A stretch of 6,186 nt of DNA from Frankiaceae bacterium. Its GTDB lineage: Bacteria > Actinomycetota > Actinomycetes > JAVEEB01. Numbering within the stretch: the stretch's first letter is position 1; every line of letters starts with the position of its first letter. Below the pieces are notes generated by a model. That model saw nothing but the letters and a program-made list of their open reading frames with translations, was not told the origin of the DNA and ran no database searches. The translations under genes and the position numbers were made by a program. Shown here one piece after another: positions 1 to 5,341 of this stretch. The DNA is taken from positions 1 to 6,186 of the forward strand of contig JAVEEB010000026.1 of assembly GCA_030840665.1 (NCBI GenBank), given 5' to 3'.

Positions 1-1395
1 GTCCTTGGTGGACTTGCCGGTCAGCCAGCTGGTCAGCTGCTTCCACTCGGTGCCCGAACCCACGACGCCCGGCATCAAGTCGGACGCGTCGAACCCAAAC
101 TTGCTATTCGGGTCCTGGAGGATCTTCGCGGACAGTTTGTCAACGTCGGTGTTGAAGGCATCCAGCGGCACACCCTTCCGACCGGAGACGAAGCCGCCCC
201 CGAGCTTCACCCGATTCGTGGCGTAGTCAGCCGTTCCCATGTATTCACGGACCGCCTGGACTTCGGGCTTGTCGCTGAAGGCGGCGACAAACGTGCCACC
301 ACCAAGGACTGGCTTCCCCTGCGCGGGGTCGATCGGCGGAAGGTAGAAAGCGAACACGTCCCCGTCAGGCGCGATCTTAAGGTCCTTGTTTGCGGCTAGG
401 AAGTTGGCCGCGTAGAACGAAGCCTGTCGGTGCAGTGCACACGTCGGCGGGTTCTTGGCGACACCGAGACCGGCGTCCTTGAACGCGGTCGTCGCAATAC
501 TGTCGACGCCGCCGAGGTCACCGTTGACGTACTTGTCGTTCTTCAGGATGCCGCCAACCTTGTCGAGCGCCGCGGCGACCTTGGGGTCGTTGAACGGGAT
601 CTTGTGCGCGATCCAGTCGTTGTAGACCGAGATCGGCTGGGTCCGGAGCATGACGTCCTCGAGCCAGTCCGTCGCCGGCCAGCCCGTCGCAGCGTCAGAA
701 CCGACGCCGGCACACCAGGGCTTGAAGTCGGTGTGGTCCGCGGCGATCTTGTCTGTCAGCGTGATCATCTCGTCCCACGTCGTCGGGATCGTGTAGTTGT
801 TGTCCTTGAAGAACTTCGGGGAGTACCACACGAGCGACTTCACGTTCGAGTCATACGGGGTGGCGTAGAGCGTGCCGCCGATGCTGCCGAAGCCGACGGT
901 CGAGTCGCCCCAGCCTTCCTTCACGAGTGTGTTCACGGCGGCTGACGCTGGGATCAGCTTCGCCTTGTATTGCGCCATCAAACCCGGCTGCGGGAAGAGC
1001 GCAAGGTCAGGCGGGTTGCCGCCTTCGACCAGGACCTTGATCTGCGTCTCGAACTCCTGCGAGCCCGTGTATTTCACGGTGATGCCGGTGCACTTGGTGA
1101 ACGCGTCGAACGACTTGTTGAGGGCGTCGGCCTCGGTGTCCGTGATGGTCGAGTACGCCGTCACGGTGGTGCCCTGGTGTCCCGTCCACTTGGAGAAGGT
1201 GGAGCAGTCGGCCGCACCGGTCGCGCCGGACGACGAGCTGGTGCCTGTCGGCGATGCGCTCGTCGCGCCTGTTGAGGACGCCCCGGCCGAGGACGACGGC
1301 GAGGCAGATTTGCTGCTGCAGCCCGCCATGGCCAGGGCCACGCAAGAGACTGCGGCGGCCGCGAGTGCCGGCCGTCGATGGGTCGTGAACATCAT
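1..1395 (-). CDS. Sugar-type ABC transporter substrate-binding lipoprotein (family 1), 3' end cut by window edge
   Basis: This is an extracellular solute-binding protein that would capture a sugar or oligosaccharide outside the membrane and deliver it to an ABC permease. The frame stays open for 465 codons to the left edge. Residues 1-25 form a lipoprotein signal peptide (His-Arg-Arg, a hydrophobic stretch, then Leu-Ala-Met-Ala-Gly before lipidated Cys26). Residues 27-62 are a Ser/Thr/Ala/Gly-rich linker, followed by the binding domain. Family hallmarks are the GSDAATGWPATDWL segment (about 231-244) and the final stretch GSGTEWKQLTSWLTGKSTKD (446-465), which matches the end of alpha-glucoside or cello-oligosaccharide-type binders; only about 10-20 residues should be missing. 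Four cysteines of the mature domain (64, 102, 228, 319) could form two disulfides. The start at 1395 is chosen because GGGAGG lies 7 nt upstream; ATG at 1392 and 1401 are alternatives. The ligand cannot be read from sequence. Permease genes probably follow beyond the edge. Confidence 0.93.
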   Translation of the reverse strand, partial: MMFTTHRRPALAAAAVSCVALAMAGCSSKSASPSSSAGASSTGATSASPTGTSSSSGATGAADCSTFSKWTGHQGTTVTAYSTITDTEADALNKSFDAFTKCTGITVKYTGSQEFETQIKVLVEGGNPPDLALFPQPGLMAQYKAKLIPASAAVNTLVKEGWGDSTVGFGSIGGTLYATPYDSNVKSLVWYSPKFFKDNNYTIPTTWDEMITLTDKIAADHTDFKPWCAGVGSDAATGWPATDWLEDVMLRTQPISVYNDWIAHKIPFNDPKVAAALDKVGGILKNDKYVNGDLGGVDSIATTAFKDAGLGVAKNPPTCALHRQASFYAANFLAANKDLKIAPDGDVFAFYLPPIDPAQGKPVLGGGTFVAAFSDKPEVQAVREYMGTADYATNRVKLGGGFVSGRKGVPLDAFNTDVDKLSAKILQDPNSKFGFDASDLMPGVVGSGTEWKQLTSWLTGKSTKD

Positions 1396-1402
1396 TGACA
1401 TT

Positions 1403-1408
1403 CCTCCC
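1403..1408 (-). promoter_or_regulatory. Shine-Dalgarno site of the solute-binding protein gene
   Basis: GGGAGG on the minus strand lies 7 nt before ATG 1395. It lies only 1 nt from ATG 1401, which is too close, so it favours 1395 (or 1392) as the start. Confidence 0.75.
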
Positions 1409-1465
1409 TGAGTACCGGGCCCGGCGCGCCGACGGACGTCTCGCAGCCGATCCCGCGTGATCGTC

Positions 1466-1494
1466 AGCGTAGGTTCAGGCTTTCGCACCGTCGA
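1466..1494 (-). promoter_or_regulatory. Weak candidate sigma-70-type promoter for the solute-binding protein gene
   Basis: On the minus strand TCGACG (1494-1489, 4 of 6 matches to TTGACA) and TACGCT (1471-1466, matching T-A and the final T of the -10 box) are separated by 17 bp. This would start transcription roughly 60-70 nt before ATG 1395. The match is modest, and the spacing to the operator-like dyads upstream is larger than for a classic overlapping repressor site, so the real promoter may be elsewhere in 1405-1595. Confidence 0.25.
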
Positions 1495-1522
1495 TGCAGA
1501 TACGGTCACAAATTGGACACCT

Positions 1523-1536
1523 TGTAAGCGCTCCCA
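1523..1536. promoter_or_regulatory. LacI-family operator-like dyad (CebR/CelR-box-like)
   Basis: The site reads TGTAAGCGCTCCCA on the plus strand. It is an imperfect 14-bp palindrome around AGCGCT, with 10 of 14 positions symmetric. It matches 12 of 14 positions of TGGGAGCGCTCCCA, the box recognised by the actinobacterial LacI-family repressors CebR and CelR of cello-oligosaccharide systems. It lies about 130 bp upstream of the sugar-binding protein start. Inference: a LacI-family repressor controls this uptake operon. No such repressor gene is in the window, and the two mismatches mean the inducer need not be cellobiose. Confidence 0.65.
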
Positions 1537-1540
1537 CGTA

Positions 1541-1554
1541 TGGAAACGTATCCG
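1541..1554. promoter_or_regulatory. Second LacI-type (cre-like) operator dyad
   Basis: TGGAAACGTATCCG fits the general LacI-family/cre pattern TGnAAnCGnTTnCA at 8 of its 10 fixed positions, and its inner 12 bp (GGAAACGTATCC) are nearly palindromic. Its centre is 18 bp from the centre of the first dyad, so both sites lie on about the same face of the helix if DNA is near 10.5 bp per turn (1.7 turns, approximate). ACGTATGGA and ACGTATCC-type units also repeat directly here. It is weaker evidence than the first site. Confidence 0.4.
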
Positions 1555-1595
1555 AAACGGCGAAAACGGCCAGCTTCTGAACTAATAAGGACCCG

Positions 1596-1913
1596 TCAGC
1601 GCGGAAGAGTCGGGATCACGGCCGACAAAACCATGATCACGAGTCCCAGCGTGACTAGCGTCGCGACGTCGAACGCCCGCGATCGGACCACGAGCAGGGC
1701 GACTCGGCGCGCCGGCAACACGGCGCGGAAGACGGCCCCGAGGAGACTCGCGACGCCGATGGTGAAGAGTCCCCTGCGCCAGTGGTCCAGGTACATCACC
1801 AGCAGACCGATGGCGACGGTGCCCACAACGGCGAGCCAGGGCCAGTGGCGCCGCAGCCGCGCCAGGTGACGCGCAGTGCGCGGCGACCTGTGCCTCACAG
1901 CACCCGCTGTCAT
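1596..1913 (-). CDS. DUF3017-type small membrane protein
   Basis: A 105-residue integral membrane protein of unknown function. It has an Arg/His-rich N-terminus (1-23), a first membrane helix after HWPW (about 25-41), a conserved-looking WRRG turn (45-48), a second helix (about 48-62), then R63..LP and the LLVVRSRAFDV segment (73-83), and a third helix to Pro101. This W-P..RRG..R..LP..VRSR..DV pattern is what I recall for the DUF3017 family, whose gene commonly follows folD in actinobacteria. Here folD is on the same strand but some 2.1 kb upstream, with two opposite-strand genes between. The start at 1913 is chosen for the GGGAGG 6 nt upstream; an in-frame extension to 1958 exists but has no comparable ribosome site. 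It is also upstream of the sugar-binding gene, but the 200-bp gap with operators argues against co-transcription. Confidence 0.8.
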   Translation of the reverse strand: MTAGAVRHRSPRTARHLARLRRHWPWLAVVGTVAIGLLVMYLDHWRRGLFTIGVASLLGAVFRAVLPARRVALLVVRSRAFDVATLVTLGLVIMVLSAVIPTLPR

Positions 1914-1919
1914 GGCCTG

Positions 1920-1925
1920 CCTCCC
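1920..1925 (-). promoter_or_regulatory. Shine-Dalgarno site of the DUF3017-type gene
   Basis: GGGAGG on the minus strand ends 6 nt before ATG 1913. It decides the start against the longer in-frame alternative at 1958. Confidence 0.75.
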
Positions 1926-1937
1926 TCGGGGCCCGAG
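1925..1937. repeat. 13-bp perfect dyad next to the DUF3017-type ribosome site
   Basis: CTCGGG and CCCGAG form a perfect 6-bp inverted repeat around a single central G, directly abutting the Shine-Dalgarno sequence of the minus-strand gene and overlapping a possible -10 hexamer (TAGACT on the minus strand, 1941-1936). A 1-nt spacer cannot form a hairpin loop without opening stem pairs, so a protein-binding operator is more natural than an RNA hairpin. It could equally be chance in GC-rich DNA. Confidence 0.35.
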
Positions 1938-2077
1938 TCTAGGGCGGCGGCTTCCCACCCGTGCAGCGCGCGCACCGGTTTACGTCGCATCGCGGTGTGT
2001 GACCAAGGCACGGCAGGGTAACCGTCCGGATGAGGAACCTAACGCTACGGGCAGGACGATGACTGTGACTCAGAGCG

Positions 2078-2083
2078 AGGGAG
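2078..2083 (+). promoter_or_regulatory. Shine-Dalgarno site of the FHA regulator gene
   Basis: AGGGAG lies 5 nt before GTG 2089. It is better placed than the AGGA only 2 nt before ATG 2059, and so favours the shorter protein. Confidence 0.5.
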
Positions 2084-2088
2084 CGAAC

Positions 2089-2703
2089 GTGGACGCGCCG
2101 TACCTCAAAATCGAGGACAGCGGGGACGTCTTCGAGCTTCACGGAGACGTCACCACCGTCGGTCGGGGTGACGGCGTCGACGTGAAACTGGCGGACCCCA
2201 GCGTGTCCCGCCTGCATGCCGAGTTGATCCGCCGCGGACCGTACATCTACCTGTCGGATCTCGGCCTTTCGACGAACGGCACGCGTGTCAACGGACGCCC
2301 AGTGGGCCGGCGCGTGCTTGCCGATGGTGACGTCATCACGTTCGGGATGGCCCGGGTGCGGATCAATGGCATCCAGAGTCCCGAGGAAATGACGGACGAG
2401 ACGGTCGAGGTCCGCCGCATCGCCGCCCCCGACCTCACCCGGCGGGAGCTCGAGGTCCTGACGTCGCTCTGCCGCCCTGCGCTCCGCCAGGACGCCTTCG
2501 TCGCGCCCGCCACGGCCCACGACATCGCGGAGGAGCTCGTGGTGACGGAGGCGGCCGTCAAGCAACACCTGCTCCGGCTGTATCAGAAATTCCGTATCCC
2601 CGAGGGCCTCAACCGGCGCGCGCGCCTCGCCAACGAGGTCGTCGCCGCCGGCATCGTCCGGCCGCTGCCGACCGACGACGACCGCATCCGCCGCGCCGGC
2701 TGA
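2089..2703 (+). CDS. FHA domain - helix-turn-helix transcriptional regulator
   Basis: A 204-residue cytoplasmic protein. The FHA domain (about 20-92) has all classical phosphothreonine-pocket features: Gly25-Arg26, Ser40-Arg41-x-His43, and the STNGTRVNG loop with Asn63-Gly64 and Asn68-Gly69. After a short acidic linker with Thr102 and Thr105 comes a LuxR/GerE-like or sigma-region-4-like DNA-binding part: LTRRELEVL (116-124), then AHDIAEELVVTEAAVKQHLL (143-162) as the helix-turn-helix, followed by RLYQKF and an Arg-rich tail. It should read the phosphorylation state of a partner, presumably set by a Ser/Thr kinase, and act on transcription. The order FHA-HTH is the reverse of EmbR (HTH first, FHA last). 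GTG 2089 is preferred for its AGGGAG site; ATG 2059 (214 residues) is the alternative. It is divergent from the DUF3017-type gene and followed after 99 bp by an MFS permease gene that may be its target. Confidence 0.88.
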   Translation: MDAPYLKIEDSGDVFELHGDVTTVGRGDGVDVKLADPSVSRLHAELIRRGPYIYLSDLGLSTNGTRVNGRPVGRRVLADGDVITFGMARVRINGIQSPEEMTDETVEVRRIAAPDLTRRELEVLTSLCRPALRQDAFVAPATAHDIAEELVVTEAAVKQHLLRLYQKFRIPEGLNRRARLANEVVAAGIVRPLPTDDDRIRRAG

Positions 2704-2802
2704 CGCGTGGCGGCCTCACGGGCGCGCGACGCAGGGCGGGCGGTGACCCCGGCGCGGTAATGCCGTCGCACCCGCCGGGCGACACCTGCGAACATCATCG
2801 TG

Positions 2803-4011
2803 ATGTCCGAGTCACCGCGCGCCGTGCTGACGCGGTACCTCGCCGCCGCCGCACTGGTCCGCACGGCCGACGAGGGAGTGCGCGTCGGGCTCGTCCTTCT
2901 GGCGCTTGATCGCCACGCGGGGGTCGCGCTCGGTGGCGCGCTCATCGCCGGCTTCCTGGCCCCGCACATCCTGGCCGCGCCCGCCGTCGGCGCCCTCGCC
3001 GACCACATGTCGAGGCGCAAGCTGCTCCACGTCTCCGCGGTGCTGTTCGTCGCCGCGGCCCTCGTCGTCTGCGCGCTCGGCGTCGGCCGGCTCCCCGGCG
3101 TCGCGGTCGTCCTCATAGCGGCCGCCGGCGGATGCGCCGGGCCGCTGATCACCGGCGGCATGTCGAGCCTGCCGGCCATCATGCTGCCCACGGTCATGCT
3201 CCCGCGGGCCTACGCCGCCGACGGCGCGACGTACAACACCGCTGGTGTCCTTGGCCCTGCGGTCGCCGCTGTGGTCGCCAGCACCTTCGGCGCTCAAGCG
3301 GCCGTGCTCGCCCTCGCCGGGTGCATCGTGGCCGGGGCCGCGGTGATCAGCACGCTGCCCATCCCGGACGGCACGGCAGGCGAGGGCGGCGCGTCCCTCG
3401 GCAACTTCGGCCGCGGGCTCGCCGCCATGTGGCACTCCCGCACGCTGCGCGTGGTCACCATTGCCAGCACCCTGTCCCAGCTGGGCGTCGGCGCCCTGCC
3501 GGTCATCGCCGCGCTGCTGGCCTCGCGGTACGGGAACCCGTCGACCGCGGGGCTCCTGCTCTCGACGTACGCAACCGCGGGACTCGTCGGCGCGCTGGGC
3601 AACGCCTGGCGGCCACTGTCACCCGAACGCCCGGAACTCGTGGCGACGCTGTCGCTCATCGGGATGAGCATCCCCCTGTTGTTCGTGCCGATGATGACCG
3701 GCCTCCTCGCCTCGGCCGCACTCTTCGCCGTCGCCGGCCTCCTGGGCGGGCCCTTCGTCGGCTCGCTGCTGGCCGTGCGCCAGCTGCATGCGCCGGAAGC
3801 GCACCGCACGCAGATCTTCATGGTCGCGGCCGGTGCCCGCAGTGCGTTTGCCGCCGCCGGAGCCGGCCTCGCGGGCGCCATCGCCGGGATAGGCGTCGGC
3901 CGCCTCCTCGTGCTCGCAGCCACTACCGAGCTGATCTGCGGCCTCGTCGCCATGGTGTTCGTCCGCACGGCTCGCGGCACCACGCCCCAGGAGCCAACCG
4001 TCCTGGGTTAG
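2803..4011 (+). CDS. MFS permease, substrate unknown
   Basis: A 402-residue polytopic inner-membrane protein of about 12 helices, the usual size for a 12-helix major facilitator. An MFS motif A equivalent follows helix 2 (GALADHMSRRKLL, 63-75, with Asp67, Arg71 and Arg72). A membrane segment at about 136-159 (AYAADGATYNTAGVLGPAVA) resembles the conserved ALN..N..R..GP region of drug- or siderophore-exporter-like MFS proteins. A cytoplasmic loop at about 185-212 separates the two six-helix halves. The family suggests proton-coupled transport, more likely export, but the substrate cannot be told. ATG 2803 and the overlapping GTG 2800 are possible starts; a stop at 2758 limits extension, and no good Shine-Dalgarno sequence precedes either. 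It lies 99 bp after the FHA regulator gene on the same strand and converges on folD. Confidence 0.9.
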   Translation: MSESPRAVLTRYLAAAALVRTADEGVRVGLVLLALDRHAGVALGGALIAGFLAPHILAAPAVGALADHMSRRKLLHVSAVLFVAAALVVCALGVGRLPGVAVVLIAAAGGCAGPLITGGMSSLPAIMLPTVMLPRAYAADGATYNTAGVLGPAVAAVVASTFGAQAAVLALAGCIVAGAAVISTLPIPDGTAGEGGASLGNFGRGLAAMWHSRTLRVVTIASTLSQLGVGALPVIAALLASRYGNPSTAGLLLSTYATAGLVGALGNAWRPLSPERPELVATLSLIGMSIPLLFVPMMTGLLASAALFAVAGLLGGPFVGSLLAVRQLHAPEAHRTQIFMVAAGARSAFAAAGAGLAGAIAGIGVGRLLVLAATTELICGLVAMVFVRTARGTTPQEPTVLG

Positions 4012-4017
4012 CCCGGA

Positions 4018-4037
4018 ACGGCCGTGCACGAGGCCGT
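4018..4037. terminator. Possible bidirectional hairpin between MFS gene and folD
   Basis: ACGGCC (4018-4023) and GGCCGT (4032-4037) form a perfect 6-bp GC-rich stem with an 8-nt loop, starting 7 nt after the MFS stop and reaching the first base of the folD stop. It is in the right place to end both convergent transcripts. There is no U-tract on either strand, so it would be a hairpin-only terminator as is common in high-GC actinobacteria, or chance. Confidence 0.4.
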
Positions 4038-4903
4038 CAGCCGGCGGCGCGCTCCGCGGCCTCGACAACGTTCGCCAGCAACATCGCACGCGTCATCGGG
4101 CCGATGCCGCCCGGCATGGGGGCCAGCCACCCAGCCACGTCACGTACGTCCGGCGACGTGTCCCCCACGTAGCGGGCCTTGCCGTCCTCGCCGACGATCC
4201 GCGAGCTCGCAACGTCCAGCACCACTGCGCCCGGTTGCACCATGTCGGCCGTGATCAGGCCTGGCACGCCGGCGGCCGCGATCACGATGTCGGCCCGGCG
4301 CACTTCCGCCGCGAGGTCCTTCGTGCCCGTGTGGCAGATGGTGACCGTCGCATTTTCCGAACGGCGACTGAACAAAAGGCCCATCGGGCGCCCCGCGGTG
4401 ACACCGCGGCCGACCACGACGACCCGCGCGCCCGACGTCGGGATGCCGTACCGAGCCAGGATCTCCACGCACGCACGCGGCGTACACGGCAAGGCACCTT
4501 CTTTTTGGAGGACCAGCCGGCCGAGGTTCACCGGGTGCAGGCCGTCGGCGTCCTTCTTCGGGTCCATCAACTCCAGGACGGCCTGCTCGTCGAGGCCCTT
4601 CGGCAACGGCAACTGCACGATGTAGCCGGTGCAGGCAGGGTCCGCGTTCAGCTCGAGGACGACCGCCTCGACCTCGGCCTGGGTCGCCGTCGCGGGGAGC
4701 TGGCGCTCGAAGCTGGTGATGCCGAGCTCGGCGCAGTCACGGTGCTTGCCCGCCACGTACACGTGGCTGCTCGGGTCGTCGCCGACGAGGATCGTGCCGA
4801 GCCCCGGCGTCAGGCCCCGTGCGACGAGCGCGCCGACCCGCTCGGTGAGCTCCGCCTTGATGGTCGCCGCCGTGGCCTTGCCGTCCAGGATCTGTGCCGT
4901 CAT
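4037..4903 (-). CDS. folD: Bifunctional methylene-THF dehydrogenase / methenyl-THF cyclohydrolase FolD
   Basis: FolD interconverts 5,10-methylene-, 5,10-methenyl- and 10-formyl-tetrahydrofolate in the cytosol with NADP, supplying one-carbon units for purines and formyl-Met. The 288-residue length is normal. The catalytic domain shows Tyr49-x3-Lys53 (YVAGKHRDC, Lys53 being the cyclohydrolase lysine), QLPLPKG (97-103, with the conserved Gln97) and [11 protein letters not shown] (114-123, with Asp120). The Rossmann part has [11 protein letters not shown] (165-175) and CHTGTKDL (190-197), and the C-terminal signature is [15 protein letters not shown] (264-278). The usual DVGxxR motif reads DVASSR (230-235), a Gly to Ala change. 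The upstream gene ends 21 nt before ATG 4903 and the Shine-Dalgarno region is weak, suggesting co-transcription and perhaps coupled re-initiation. The DUF3017-type gene that often follows folD lies on the same strand, beyond the FHA/MFS pair. Confidence 0.97.
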   Translation of the reverse strand: MTAQILDGKATAATIKAELTERVGALVARGLTPGLGTILVGDDPSSHVYVAGKHRDCAELGITSFERQLPATATQAEVEAVVLELNADPACTGYIVQLPLPKGLDEQAVLELMDPKKDADGLHPVNLGRLVLQKEGALPCTPRACVEILARYGIPTSGARVVVVGRGVTAGRPMGLLFSRRSENATVTICHTGTKDLAAEVRRADIVIAAAGVPGLITADMVQPGAVVLDVASSRIVGEDGKARYVGDTSPDVRDVAGWLAPMPGGIGPMTRAMLLANVVEAAERAAG

Positions 4904-4924
4904 GGGCCCAGTGTCCCATCGCGA

Positions 4925-5293
4925 TCAGTCGTCCTCCCACGGAGGCGTCTCGTTCATCTTCTTGTAGTACATGGCGAGATGATCCCTGACGCGGTCCACG
5001 TCGCCCGGCGGGATGTCGACTCCCCCGCGGCCACCCATGACGACGTTCGCGACGGCCATGATGCCGCGTGGCACGGCGCGCAACTTGCCGTCGATGACGT
5101 CACAGATGAGCAACTTGTACGACGTGAAGTTGTAGGGCTTGTTCTCGTCGTACCAGAGGTGGGCGTCCCGGTACTTGGCGTTGGGACCGTTGTCGGCGCC
5201 GGCCCAGCTGCGGACGCGTTTGTCGGCCTCCGCGCCCTTCCACTCATGGTCATCAGGTGCCAACGGGTAGTTCTCGAAACCAGGGACAGCCAT
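4925..5293 (-). CDS. Small stand-alone protein resembling a phage prohead-protease-associated segment
   Basis: A 122-residue, mostly soluble, acidic-tailed protein with no signal peptide or membrane helix. The sequence order is: an Asp/Glu/Trp-rich N-terminus (WKGAEADKRVRSWAG, 18-32); KYRDAHLWYDE (40-50); YKLLICDVIDGKLRAVPRGI (59-78); GGRGGVDIPPGD (87-98); then VRDHLAMYYKKMNETPPWED (102-121). The blocks YKL..DV.DGKL.AVPRG, (G)ARGGVDIP and V..HL..YY.KM...PPWE recall a segment that, from memory, is present in HK97-type prohead-protease or capsid-related proteins of actinobacterial tailed phages. I see no protease motif and no other phage genes here. It may be a domesticated phage domain, or a cellular family that phages captured. 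The start at 5293 has GGAGG 5 nt upstream. It lies 48 nt after the AI-2E-family gene and 21 nt before folD in the same direction. The function is unknown. Confidence 0.75.
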   Translation of the reverse strand: MAVPGFENYPLAPDDHEWKGAEADKRVRSWAGADNGPNAKYRDAHLWYDENKPYNFTSYKLLICDVIDGKLRAVPRGIMAVANVVMGGRGGVDIPPGDVDRVRDHLAMYYKKMNETPPWEDD

Positions 5294-5298
5294 GGGAA

Positions 5299-5303
5299 CC
5301 TCC
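5299..5303 (-). promoter_or_regulatory. Shine-Dalgarno site of the prohead-protease-like small gene
   Basis: GGAGG on the minus strand lies 5 nt before ATG 5293. It also rules against an in-frame TTG at 5305, which would overlap the ribosome site. Confidence 0.75.
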
Positions 5304-5341
5304 AACCCACTCGATCACACGAGCAGATCTACCCCACAGAA

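Noticed and set aside
430..1411. Plus-strand and other-frame open frames over the solute-binding protein gene
   Set aside because: They are antisense shadows. The minus-strand frame gives a complete signal peptide, family motifs and a correct C-terminal signature.
1513..1544. Plus-strand promoter-like TTGGAC near the operators
   Set aside because: No plus-strand gene follows (the next gene is on the minus strand), and no good -10 is found at 16-18 bp.
1876..2058. N-terminal extension of the FHA regulator up to ATG 1876
   Set aside because: It would overlap the DUF3017-type start, has no ribosome site and encodes no conserved sequence. The FHA domain begins after 2140.
2704..2799. Terminator hairpin between the FHA and MFS genes
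   Set aside because: The GC-rich segments GGGCGGTG and CACCCGCC pair only imperfectly and far apart, with no U-tract, so no convincing stem could be drawn.
2583..3983. Minus-strand open frames of about 200-230 codons opposite the FHA and MFS genes, and a 346-codon plus-strand frame at 3132-4172
   Set aside because: They are Arg/Ala/Gly/Thr-rich low-complexity translations with no motifs, while the MFS frame shows a coherent 12-helix pattern.
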